DNA from: Streptomyces halstedii | Lineage (GTDB): Bacteria; Actinomycetota; Actinomycetes; Streptomycetales; Streptomycetaceae | Length of the DNA: 64,000 bases | NCBI GenBank assembly: GCA_000720535.1 | Contig: JOAZ01000007.1 | Location: 124,001 to 188,000 of the forward strand | Direction of reading: 5' to 3' | Translations under genes and position numbers: made by a program | The notes under the pieces: generated by a model | The model's database searches: none | The model's input: the letters and a program-made list of their open reading frames with translations, nothing else | What the model was told of the DNA's origin: nothing | In this document: positions 56,692 to 64,000 of the stretch, in pieces | Numbering within the stretch: the first letter of the stretch is position 1 | How the letters are laid out: the number at the start of each line of letters is the position of its first letter

Positions 56692-57552
56692 GTGCGTAAG
56701 AACATCAAGCTCACCGCCGCCGCCGCTGCCACCGTCGCGCTCGCCCTCGGGCTCACCGCGTGCGGCACCGACTCCGACCCCGCCTCCGGGAAGGCGTCGG
56801 ACGCCGACGCCTCCAAGGCGCTCGTCGTCGCCGCGTCCCCGACGCCGCACGCCGACATCCTCAACTACGTCAAGAAGAACCTGGCGGACAAGGCCGGACT
56901 CAAGCTGGAGGTGAAGGAGTTCACCGACTACGTCCTGCCGAACACCGCCACCGAGAACGGCCAGGTCGACGCCAACTTCTTCCAGCACAAGCCGTACCTG
57001 GACGACTTCAACGAGAAGAACGGCACCCACATCGTCCCGGTCGTGAACGTCCACCTGGAGCCCCTCGGCCTCTACTCCAAGAAGGCCAAGGACCTCAAGG
57101 ACCTCAAGGCCGGGCAGACCGTCGCCGTGCCCAACGACACCACCAACGAGGGCCGCGCGCTCCAGCTCCTCGCCGAGAACGGGCTGATCACCCTCAAGGA
57201 CGGCGTCGGCACGAACGCCAAGCTCAGCGACATCACGGACAAGAAGGGCCTGGAGTTCAAGGAGCTGGAGGCCGCCACCGTGCCCCGCGCCCTCAACGAC
57301 GTCGACGCCGCCGTCATCAACGGCAACTACGCCATCGAGGCCGGCCTGAAGCCGGGTCAGGACTCGCTGGCGCTGGAGAAGGCCGAGGGCAACCCCTACG
57401 CCAACTTCCTCGCCGTCAAGGAGGGCAACGAGAAGGACGCCCGCGTCCAGAAGCTCGTCAAGCTCCTCAACTCCGACGAGGTCAAGAAGTACATCGAGGA
57501 CACCTACCAGGGCTCGATCGTCCCGGCGTTCGGTGCCCCCGCCGCCTCCTGA
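56692..57552 (+). CDS. metQ: Methionine-binding lipoprotein
   Basis: A 286-residue NlpA-family lipoprotein. The signal peptide ends in lipobox LTAC (Cys25-area, KLTAAAAATVALALGLTACG), anchoring it outside the membrane. The binding domain shows VVAASPTPHADILNYVKKNLADK, ENGQVDANFFQHKPYL, VAVPNDTTNEGRALQLL and AAVINGNYAIEAGL. It delivers methionine, probably including the D-isomer, to MetNI. GTG start after AAAGAGG. The operon ends in an 18-bp hairpin. Confidence 0.95.
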   Translation: MRKNIKLTAAAAATVALALGLTACGTDSDPASGKASDADASKALVVAASPTPHADILNYVKKNLADKAGLKLEVKEFTDYVLPNTATENGQVDANFFQHKPYLDDFNEKNGTHIVPVVNVHLEPLGLYSKKAKDLKDLKAGQTVAVPNDTTNEGRALQLLAENGLITLKDGVGTNAKLSDITDKKGLEFKELEAATVPRALNDVDAAVINGNYAIEAGLKPGQDSLALEKAEGNPYANFLAVKEGNEKDARVQKLVKLLNSDEVKKYIEDTYQGSIVPAFGAPAAS

Positions 57553-57571
57553 CCCCGGCACGCCCCGCACC

Positions 57572-57612
57572 GCCGGGCCCCGTACACCCGCACCGGGTGT
57601 ACGGGGCCCGGC
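57572..57612 (+). terminator. Terminator of metNIQ
   Basis: A perfect 18-bp inverted repeat (57572-57589 and 57595-57612) with a 5-base loop lies 20 bases after the metQ stop. Confidence 0.9.
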
Positions 57613-57692
57613 CCGTGGACCCGGCCATGCGCGCCACCGCCCCGATGCTGCATGCTGGTGCCTTTACACGGTCTTGAGGCATGGAGCTGCGC

Positions 57693-58340
57693 ATGACTAC
57701 CACCTTCCCGTCCATCTCCATCAGCACGGACAGGTTGGTGCTGCGCCCCTTCGACATGGCCGACGTCCCCGCGTACATCGAGATGATGAACGACGAGCAG
57801 ACCGTCGCCTGGACCGACGCCCCCCACCCCTACACCCAGGTCGACGCCGAGCGGTGGGTCCGCAGGATCGCCGCCGCCGAGCGCACCCAGGGCCACGGCA
57901 TCGTCCTCGCCGTCACGGAGTTCCTCACCCAGCGCCTGGTCGGCTCCGTCCGGCTGCTCAACACCGACTGGCGCACCCGGTCCACCGAGATCCGCTACAT
58001 CACCGCGCCCTGGGGGCGCGGCGAGGGATACGCCCCGGAATCGGTGCTCGCCGTCGCCGAATGGCTCTTCCGCGACCAGGGGTTCGAGCGCCTCGAACTG
58101 CGCACCCCCGCCGACAACACCGCCTCCCAGCAGGTCGCCCAGAAGATCGGCTGCATCAGTGAAGGCGTCCTGCGCAACGCCCGGATAGCGCGGACCCGGA
58201 CCGACAACGGCACCGACGGCGGCTGGACCGACATCAGGACCGACCTCATCGTGTGGGGACTGCTGCCCGAGGACCTGGAAGGCGTCGCCGAACAGCTGGC
58301 CGACGCGGGCGGTTACGGCACCTACGACGACTGGAAGTGA
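57693..58340 (+). CDS. GNAT-family acetyltransferase (RimJ/RimL-like)
   Basis: A 215-residue acetyltransferase: ISTDRLVLRPFDMADVPAYIEMMND, VGSVRLLNTDWRTRSTEIRYITAPWGRGEGYAPESVLAVAEWLFRDQGFERLELRTPADNTASQQVAQKIG. The Ala-Asn-Thr-x-Ser pattern and overall order fit RimJ/RimL-type protein or small-molecule acetyltransferases. The ATG at 57693 is preferred because TGGAGC precedes it; an ATG at 57681 adds four residues. It lies between the met terminator and cobL with no evident pathway link. Confidence 0.88.
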   Translation: MTTTFPSISISTDRLVLRPFDMADVPAYIEMMNDEQTVAWTDAPHPYTQVDAERWVRRIAAAERTQGHGIVLAVTEFLTQRLVGSVRLLNTDWRTRSTEIRYITAPWGRGEGYAPESVLAVAEWLFRDQGFERLELRTPADNTASQQVAQKIGCISEGVLRNARIARTRTDNGTDGGWTDIRTDLIVWGLLPEDLEGVAEQLADAGGYGTYDDWK

Positions 58341-58461
58341 ACACCGCTCCGCGCCCGGCACATTCTCCGGCCGCACCCCGGCGCGGACCCGATACGCTCA
58401 CCCTTGCTCCGCCGCCCCCGCGCGGAGGCCCCGCCCGCCACACCCCTGGAGACTGACGACG

Positions 58462-59697
58462 ATGTCCGACCGGGTCACGGTGATCGGCTGGGACGGTTCA
58501 CCCCTGACCGCAGCGGCCACGGCCGCGCTCTCCGCCGCCACACTCGTCGCCGGGGCCGCCCACCACCTCGCCCTGCCCGAGGTCCCGCAGGGGGCCGAAC
58601 GCATCCGCCTGGGCAGCGTGGACCTGGCCGCCCGACGGATCGCCGGCCACCGGGGCAGCGCCGTCGTGCTCGCCGACGGGGACCCCGGCTTCTTCGGCGT
58701 CGTACGCACCCTGCGCGCGCCCGAACACGGCCTGGAGGTCGAGGTCGTGCCCGCCGTCTCCTCCGTGGCCACCGCCTTCGCCCGCGCCGGAATGCCCTGG
58801 GACGACGCCCAGATCGTCGTCGCCCACCCCCGCACCCTGCGCCGCGCGGTCAACGTCTGCCGGGCCCATCACAAGGTCGCCGTCCTCACCTCACCGGGGG
58901 CCGGACCCGCCGAACTCGCGCTGCTCCTGGAAGGCGTCCACCGCACCTTCGTCATCTGCGAGGAACTCGGCACCGCCCGCGAGCGGGTCACCGTCCTCAC
59001 CTCCGACAAGACCGCCGACCACACCTGGCGCGACCCCAACGTCGTCATCGTCATCGGCGGCGGCCCCGAGCCCGCCGCCACCGCCGCCTGGCTGGCCGGC
59101 CGACGCCCCGACAGCCCGCAGGGCGTCCGCGGCTGGGCCCTGCCCCCGGCGTCCTACGGTCCGCGCGGCGCGGCCGGCGCCGAACCCGCCGAGGGGGAGT
59201 CGCCCGCGCTCCGCGCCGCCCAACTGGCCCGTCTCGGCCCGCGCACCGGCGACCTGCTCTGGGACATCGGCTCGGGATCCGGCGCCCTCGCGGCGGAGGC
59301 GGCCCGGTTCGGGGCGGCGGTCCTCGCCGTGGACAGCGACCCGGCCGCCTGCGCCCGTACGGCGGCCGCCGCCCGCACGCTCCAGGTGCCCCTCCAGGTC
59401 GTCCAGGGCCGCGCCCCGCACGTCCTGGAACGCCTGCCGGAACCCGACGTGGTACGGATCGGGGGCGGCGGTGTCCCCGTCGTCACCGCGGTCGCCGCCC
59501 GACGCCCGGAACGCGTCGTCACCCACGCCGCCAACCGCGACGAGGCCGAGGCGCTGGGAGCGGCGCTCGGCGGGAACGGCTACGCCGTCGAATGCGTGCT
59601 GCTCCAGTCCGTCGCGCTGGACACGTCGGCCTGGACGGAGCGCGAGCGCTCGGTCGTGTTCCTGCTCTCCGCGGTCCGCTCCGACCTCGCCCCCTGA
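58462..59697 (+). CDS. cobL: Precorrin-6Y C5,15-methyltransferase / decarboxylase (CbiE-CbiT fusion)
   Basis: A 411-residue bifunctional cobalamin enzyme. The N-terminal half (about residues 1-200) is the CbiE tetrapyrrole methyltransferase (VTVIGWDGSPLT, VLADGDPGFFGVVRTL, VEVVPAVSSVATAFARAGMPWDDAQIV). The C-terminal half (about 225-411) is CbiT, a Rossmann methyltransferase with LLWDIGSGSGALAAEAARFG and VVRIGGGGVPVV. It methylates C5 and C15 and decarboxylates the ring-C acetate. The ATG follows CTGGAGACTGACG. It is transcribed toward the bluB-cobT fusion gene about 330 bases on. Confidence 0.93.
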   Translation: MSDRVTVIGWDGSPLTAAATAALSAATLVAGAAHHLALPEVPQGAERIRLGSVDLAARRIAGHRGSAVVLADGDPGFFGVVRTLRAPEHGLEVEVVPAVSSVATAFARAGMPWDDAQIVVAHPRTLRRAVNVCRAHHKVAVLTSPGAGPAELALLLEGVHRTFVICEELGTARERVTVLTSDKTADHTWRDPNVVIVIGGGPEPAATAAWLAGRRPDSPQGVRGWALPPASYGPRGAAGAEPAEGESPALRAAQLARLGPRTGDLLWDIGSGSGALAAEAARFGAAVLAVDSDPAACARTAAAARTLQVPLQVVQGRAPHVLERLPEPDVVRIGGGGVPVVTAVAARRPERVVTHAANRDEAEALGAALGGNGYAVECVLLQSVALDTSAWTERERSVVFLLSAVRSDLAP

Positions 59698-60025
59698 CCC
59701 GCTCCGGGCACAGCGCGAGGTAGGCTGAGCGATTGTTGTACCGCACCTGGCCGTTCGACGGTTCGTTCGTCAATGTCCGGAAAAGGGGACCGTTTTGGTC
59801 CACGATGTGGTACAGCGCAACCGGGGGACGCGCAACGTGGCGCAGTCCACAGCGAGCCGTGCGGACGGTCCGTCGCGGCGGCGAACGACCGCGGGCACGG
59901 ACGGCTCCACGCGTCTCGTGCCGCGCGGCGAGCCCGCTCGTTCTTGTTGACGAGCACCGGCGTGCCGTGGTTCGGGCATCCCGGGCGAGGGCCGAAGGAG
60001 CACTGACGATGGGCGAGGGGTACGC
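59698..60025. other. Intergenic region before the BluB-CobT gene
   Basis: These 328 bases contain a short hairpin (GGACC-GTTTT-GGTCC, 59787-59801). Two overlapping plus-strand frames (59733-60029 and 59773-60006) have Arg-rich composition and no recognisable product. No cobalamin riboswitch signature was found. Confidence 0.45.
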
Positions 60026-63000
60026 ATGACCGACACCGGCCAGATCCCGGGCGAGGGACTGCCGGAGCACGCAGGCATGGTGGAGCAGCCGGGCATCCCC
60101 GCCCCGGACGCGTACACCTTCCTCGACCCCTCCGAGCAGGCCCCCGAGGACGACGACCTCCTGCTGATGCCCGCGGCCCAGGGCGCCTGGAGCGACGGCC
60201 CGACCGCACCCGGCGACCACCCGGCCCAGCCCGCGCCCCAGGTACCCGCGCAGGGCCGGACCGCGGGCGGAGCGCCCGGCACCGGCTCCGCCGACCACGC
60301 CGCGGCGCGGACCCCGGCCCCGGCGGGCGCGCCCGCCCCGGCCGCCCGGCGCCCGCTGCGCCGGGGCCCCGTCGAGGCCCCGTCGTACGGGGCGAACGCC
60401 ACCGGCGGGGTCGTCCGTTCGCTGGCCGACCGGGGCCCGGCCGGCGCCCCGCAGGCCCCGGCGCCCGCACGGCACGCCGGACCGCCGGTGAGCGGCCCCG
60501 AGTACGTCGAGGTCCCGGCGGACCTCGGCCAGCTGCCGGGCCCGCAGCTGGGGGAGATCCCGCCGCGGGGAGCGACCCCGTGGGCCGCCCAGGCCCCGGA
60601 GCCGACCATCCGCCCCGAGGCCGCGGTCCAGGCCCCCGAGCCCACCGCTCCCGCCGAGGCCGTGGCCCAGGCCCCCGAGGCCGTGGCCCAGCCCGCTGAG
60701 CCCGAGGCCCAGATCGCCGAGGCCGTGGCCCAGGCCGAAGCAGCCGCCCCTGCCGAGCCCGTGGCCCCCGCCGTCCAGGAAGCCGCCCCGGAGGCGGCGC
60801 CCCTCCCGGACGCCGTCCAGGAGCCCGCCCCGGTCCAGGAAACGGCCGCGGTTCCCGCGCCGGAGCCGCCCATGACCGCAGAAACGGTCGTCCCGGCACC
60901 GTCCGAGGCCGCCGTGGCGGAACCGGAGGCACCGCAGCCGGGCGTGGAGCCCGCCGGGATCCCGGCACAGGCCGCCGTGGCGGCGGTCGCCGAGGAGGCG
61001 GCGCCCCGGCCCGCCGCCGAACAGCCCCTTGCCGAACAGCTGGTCGCCGATCAGCCGGTCGCAGAACAGCCGGTCGCAGAACAGCCCGTGGCCGAGGAAC
61101 CGGTTGCCGAGCAGCCGGCCGTGGCCGTACAGGAGCCGACGCCCGCGCCTTCGGCCGAGGCGGTCGCGCGGGCGCCCATGCCCGAGACGGTCGGGTGGTC
61201 CGCGTCGACCGAGAGCATGGGCGGCCAGTTCGTCGCCGTGGACGGCCCCGTCTCCGAGGGCACGCACGCCGCCCCCGCTTCCGTCGCCGGGCCGGTGCCG
61301 CCGGAGGCCGGGCAGCCCGCCTCCGAGCCGGAGCCCGTGGACGCCGAGCCGCCCTTCGTGGAGGCCGCCGCGGCCCGTGCCGCCGCCGCGCCGCAGGAGG
61401 CCCCGGCCGCCGCCGTGGCACCGGAGGCCCGCCCGGAGGAAGCGGGCACCGGCCCGGAGATCATCGAGACCCCCGAAGCCGAGGCCCCTCAGGCCGAGGT
61501 CCCTGAAACCGAGGCGGCTCCCGAAGCCGGGACCGCCGAAGCCGAGGCGGTCCCCGTGGCCGAGGCGGCCCCCGAAGCGGAGACCGCCGAGCCCGAGGCC
61601 CCGGCACCGGCAGCCCCGCAGACAGAGACCCCGCACGCCGAGACCCCCGGAGCCGGTACCCCGGACGGGTCCGCTCCGGTCCCGCAGGCCGGGACCCCAG
61701 CCCCCGTCGAGGAACCGGCCGGGGACACGGCCGGACAGCCCCCCAAGGCCGGGGCCGGACAGCCCCCGCAGGCCACGGCCGCCCCCGCGGAGGCGCCCGC
61801 CGGACCCGCCCCCACCGAACACACGGCCGAGGACCAGGACGCCGAGGACCAGGCCCCCGAGGCCGCAGGGCCCGGAGCAGAGGAGGAGGAAGCCCCCCTC
61901 GCCCCGCCCGCCCCCGGCTACGACGAGGCCGAGCGCGAGGCCGTCCTGCGCGTCATGCGCGAGCGCCGCGACATCCGCAACGGTTTCCGCAGCGACCCCA
62001 TCCCGCACGAGGTCCTGCTGAGGGTGCTGGAGGCCGCGCACACCGCGCCCAGCGTCGGCCACTCGCAGCCCTGGGACTTCGTCGTCATCCGCTCCGCCGA
62101 GACCCGCCGTTCCATGCACGAACTGGCCCAGCGTCAGCGCGAGGCGTACGCCAAGTCGCTGCCCAAGGCGCGGGCCAAGCAGTTCAAGGAACTGAAGATC
62201 GAGGCCATCCTCGACACCCCGGTGAACATCGTCGTCACCGCCGACCCCACCCGTGGCGGCCGGCACACCCTCGGCCGGCACACCCAGCCGCAGATGGCCC
62301 CGTACTCCTCGGCGCTCGCCGTCGAGAACCTGTGGCTCGCCGCCCGTGCCGAAGGGCTCGGTGTCGGCTGGGTGAGCTTCTTCGACGAGCGGGAGATGGT
62401 CCGCGCCCTGGGCCTGCCCGAACACCTGGAAGTCGTGGCCTACCTCTGCGTCGGTTACGTGGACGAGTTCCCCGAGGAGCCCGAGCTGATGCAGGCGGGC
62501 TGGTCCAAGCGCCGCCCGCTGTCCTGGGTCGTGCACGAGGAGACGTACGGCCGCCGCGCCCTGCCCGGCGAGGCCCCGCACGACCTGCTCCAGGAGACCA
62601 TCGCCAACATCCGCCCCCTGGACGCCAAGGCGCTCGGCGAGGCCTGGGAACGCCAGAAGCGGATGACGAAGCCCGCGGGCGCCCTCGGCATGCTGGAGAT
62701 CATCTCCGCCCAGCTGTCCGGGCTCTCCCGGATGTGCCCGCCGCCGATCCCGGAGCCCGCGGCCGTGGCGATCTTCGCGGGGGACCACGGGGTGCACGCC
62801 CAGGGCGTCACCGCGTGGCCGCAGGAGGTCACCGCCCAGATGGTCGCCAACTTCCTGGGCGGCGGCGCCGTCTGCAACGCCTTCGCCGCCCAGGTGGGCG
62901 CCGAGGTGTGTGTGGTCGACGTGGGTGTGGCGACCGACCTCCCGGCGTCCCCCGGACTGCTGCCCCGGAAGGTCCGTCCCGGTACGGCGGACTTCACCAC

Positions 63001-63634
63001 CGGCCCGGCACTGACCCGTGAAGAGGTGCTCGCCGCGATCGAGGTCGGCATCGAGACCGCCCGGGACCTGGTAGCGGCCGGGAACAAGGCCCTCGTCACC
63101 GGTGAGATGGGCATCGCCAACACCACCGCGTCCGCCGCGCTGATCTGCGTGTACACGGGCATGGACCCGGCCGAGGTCACCGGCCGGGGCACCGGCATCA
63201 ACGACGAGATGCACGCGCGCAAGGTGGACGTGGTCCGCCGCGCCCTGGAACTGCACCAGCCCGACCCGGCGGACCCGATCGGGGTGCTGGCCGCGGTCGG
63301 CGGCCTGGAGCACGCAGCGATGGCGGGCTTCCTGCTGGGCGGCGCGTCCCTGCGTACGCCGGTGATCCTGGACGGCGTGAGCGCCGGTGCCTCGGCACTG
63401 GTGGCGCGGGCCGTCGCCCCCGAGGCGCTCGCCGCGTGCGTCGCCGGACACCGCAGCGCCGAACCCGGCCATGTGGCGGCCCTCAACAAGCTGGGCCTGC
63501 GTCCGCTGGTCGACCTGGACCTCCGCCTCGGCGAAGGCACCGGGGCCCTGCTGGCACTCCCCATCGTCCAGAGCGCGGCCCGCGCCATGCACGAGGTCGC
63601 GACGTTCGACGCGGCGGGCGTGACGGAGAAGTAG
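60026..63634 (+). CDS. cobT: BluB-CobT fusion: dimethylbenzimidazole synthase and DMB phosphoribosyltransferase, with long disordered N-terminus
   Basis: A 1202-residue protein in three parts. Residues 1 to about 630 are low complexity, rich in Ala, Pro and Glu, with short PVAEQ-type repeats near residues 335-370. Residues about 632-845 are a BluB/nitroreductase domain (RRDIRNGFRSDPIPHEVLLRVLEAAHTAPSVGHSQPWDFVVIR, GLGVGWVSFF), which makes 5,6-dimethylbenzimidazole from FMNH2. Residues about 850-1202 are CobT (GALGMLEIISAQLSG, IFAGDHGVHAQGVTAWPQEVT, EMGIANTTASAA, catalytic Glu region RGTGIND). The fusion hands DMB straight to its activation step. The long N-terminus is unusual; an internal start cannot be excluded. 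Confidence 0.9.
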   Translation: MTDTGQIPGEGLPEHAGMVEQPGIPAPDAYTFLDPSEQAPEDDDLLLMPAAQGAWSDGPTAPGDHPAQPAPQVPAQGRTAGGAPGTGSADHAAARTPAPAGAPAPAARRPLRRGPVEAPSYGANATGGVVRSLADRGPAGAPQAPAPARHAGPPVSGPEYVEVPADLGQLPGPQLGEIPPRGATPWAAQAPEPTIRPEAAVQAPEPTAPAEAVAQAPEAVAQPAEPEAQIAEAVAQAEAAAPAEPVAPAVQEAAPEAAPLPDAVQEPAPVQETAAVPAPEPPMTAETVVPAPSEAAVAEPEAPQPGVEPAGIPAQAAVAAVAEEAAPRPAAEQPLAEQLVADQPVAEQPVAEQPVAEEPVAEQPAVAVQEPTPAPSAEAVARAPMPETVGWSASTESMGGQFVAVDGPVSEGTHAAPASVAGPVPPEAGQPASEPEPVDAEPPFVEAAAARAAAAPQEAPAAAVAPEARPEEAGTGPEIIETPEAEAPQAEVPETEAAPEAGTAEAEAVPVAEAAPEAETAEPEAPAPAAPQTETPHAETPGAGTPDGSAPVPQAGTPAPVEEPAGDTAGQPPKAGAGQPPQATAAPAEAPAGPAPTEHTAEDQDAEDQAPEAAGPGAEEEEAPLAPPAPGYDEAEREAVLRVMRERRDIRNGFRSDPIPHEVLLRVLEAAHTAPSVGHSQPWDFVVIRSAETRRSMHELAQRQREAYAKSLPKARAKQFKELKIEAILDTPVNIVVTADPTRGGRHTLGRHTQPQMAPYSSALAVENLWLAARAEGLGVGWVSFFDEREMVRALGLPEHLEVVAYLCVGYVDEFPEEPELMQAGWSKRRPLSWVVHEETYGRRALPGEAPHDLLQETIANIRPLDAKALGEAWERQKRMTKPAGALGMLEIISAQLSGLSRMCPPPIPEPAAVAIFAGDHGVHAQGVTAWPQEVTAQMVANFLGGGAVCNAFAAQVGAEVCVVDVGVATDLPASPGLLPRKVRPGTADFTTGPALTREEVLAAIEVGIETARDLVAAGNKALVTGEMGIANTTASAALICVYTGMDPAEVTGRGTGINDEMHARKVDVVRRALELHQPDPADPIGVLAAVGGLEHAAMAGFLLGGASLRTPVILDGVSAGASALVARAVAPEALAACVAGHRSAEPGHVAALNKLGLRPLVDLDLRLGEGTGALLALPIVQSAARAMHEVATFDAAGVTEK

Positions 63635-63690
63635 CGAAGCGACCGGGCCCCGGCCGCGCGGACCGGCCGAACCGGCCGGGCGGGAGCCCC

Positions 63691-63733
63691 GGGTACGGGA
63701 GGGACGGCGAGGACGCCCGCCCCTCCCGTACCC
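63691..63733 (+). terminator. Hairpin after the BluB-CobT gene
   Basis: GGGTACGGGAGGG (63691-63703) pairs perfectly with 63721-63733 over 13 bases, with a 17-base loop. It precedes the next cobalamin gene, so it may be a terminator or an attenuator. Confidence 0.65.
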
Positions 63734-63910
63734 CTTCCCACCACCCCGTATCGTGGTCCCACGCCGTACGGCCGCGCCGCGCGCGTACGACACGATGACA
63801 CGACGACCTACCGAGAAGGCGCCGACGGGCGGGTCCCGGCGGCCACACCGCCGCTCCACCGCCGCAGCGGCCCGCAGCACACCGCACCCGCACGAGGAGC
63901 CGCACGAGCC

Positions 63911-64000
63911 ATGGCCGAGTACGACGATCACCCCGCCTACCCCGTCGGACTGCGTCTGACCGGTCGCCGCGTCGTCGTCGTGGGCGGCGGCCAGGTCGCT
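63911..64000 (+). CDS. CysG/CobA-type siroheme-cobalamin enzyme, 3'-truncated by the window
   Basis: Only the first 30 residues are visible: MAEYDDHPAYPVGLRLTGRR then VVVVGGGQVA. The YPVGLRLTGRRVVVVGGG pattern is the start of the precorrin-2 dehydrogenase (CysG N-terminal, NAD-binding) domain. In Streptomyces it is usually fused to a uroporphyrinogen-III methyltransferase. The ATG at 63911 follows GAGGAGCCG. Position directly after cobL and bluB-cobT supports a cobalamin role. How far the protein extends is unknown. Confidence 0.8.
   Translation, partial: MAEYDDHPAYPVGLRLTGRRVVVVGGGQVA

Noticed and set aside
59698-60025. Cobalamin riboswitch before the BluB-CobT gene
   Set aside because: No B12-box-like conserved core was seen.
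59733-60029. 98-codon frame ending in ATGA overlap with the BluB-CobT gene
   Set aside because: Arg-rich, no recognisable fold, and a competing frame overlaps it. The ATGA overlap alone is weak evidence.
59519-63931. 1470-residue minus-strand frame over cobL and bluB-cobT
   Set aside because: It is antisense to well-supported genes, its composition is dominated by Gly/Arg/Leu repeats, and it shows no domain. It is a GC-bias shadow.

Overview
The window is high-GC actinomycete chromosome, almost certainly Streptomyces. Coding is dense with strong third-position GC bias, GTG and TTG starts and ATGA/GTGA overlaps are common, there are Tat-type signal peptides, and the gene order (pheST, argCJBDR, argH, metNIQ, cobalamin genes) matches the Streptomyces core. 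No rRNA, intact tRNA or CRISPR array was seen.

Layout. 1-7.2 kb: 3' part of a sensor kinase, pheS-pheT with two terminator hairpins, a TPR-type regulator with a palindromic promoter, and a NUDIX hydrolase. 7.26-12.95 kb: a small integrated element bounded by a 101-bp imperfect direct repeat of the 3' end of a 3-hydroxyacyl-CoA dehydrogenase gene. It carries an XRE/TPR regulator, a RibD-like reductase broken by an in-frame TGA, a RibD-like deaminase, a resolvase-like protein, a 32-residue membrane peptide, a DUF5999 gene and a conserved hypothetical gene, and ends near a tRNA-Thr-like att fragment. 12.8-20.5 kb: the dehydrogenase, a secreted GH10-like protein, DUF1918, a DMT exporter divergent from a MocR regulator with overlapping start codons, a GNAT, a degenerate phosphatase and a serine hydrolase. 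20.5-24.6 kb: a tightly overlapping operon of secreted hydrolase, membrane acyltransferase, histidine kinase and response regulator. 24.8-30.6 kb: a LysR-like effector domain with a basic tail, DUF5997, a Rox-type rifamycin monooxygenase with a rifamycin-associated element (RAE), then small hypothetical and membrane proteins, including a translationally coupled pair that shares an amyloid-like motif. 30.9-35.6 kb: GH65 phosphorylase, beta-phosphoglucomutase and a SUKH protein.

35.9-44 kb is arginine biosynthesis: argC, a 49-codon linking ORF, argJ, argB, argD and the repressor argR, with argH on its own promoter further on. Both arg promoters carry ARG-box-like AT-rich motifs over the core hexamers. 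44-54.3 kb holds an aldo/keto reductase, a UvrA-like ATPase, a TetR-MFS efflux pair with a palindromic operator, PlsC, a secreted glycerophosphodiesterase, a sigma-like factor, a GNAT and two membrane proteins. 54.5-57.6 kb is methionine uptake (metN-metI-metQ) behind a Cys/Met-containing leader peptide and a palindromic operator. 57.7-64 kb holds a GNAT and cobalamin genes: cobL (CbiE-CbiT), a long BluB-CobT fusion with a disordered N-terminal half, and the start of a CysG/CobA-type gene.

The observations most worth following are the motif-sharing DUF6232 pair (29.7-30.6 kb), the element in the dehydrogenase gene, the LysR-like protein with a histone-like/AT-hook tail, the argC-argJ linking ORF, the metNIQ leader and the RAE region, which may work in both directions.
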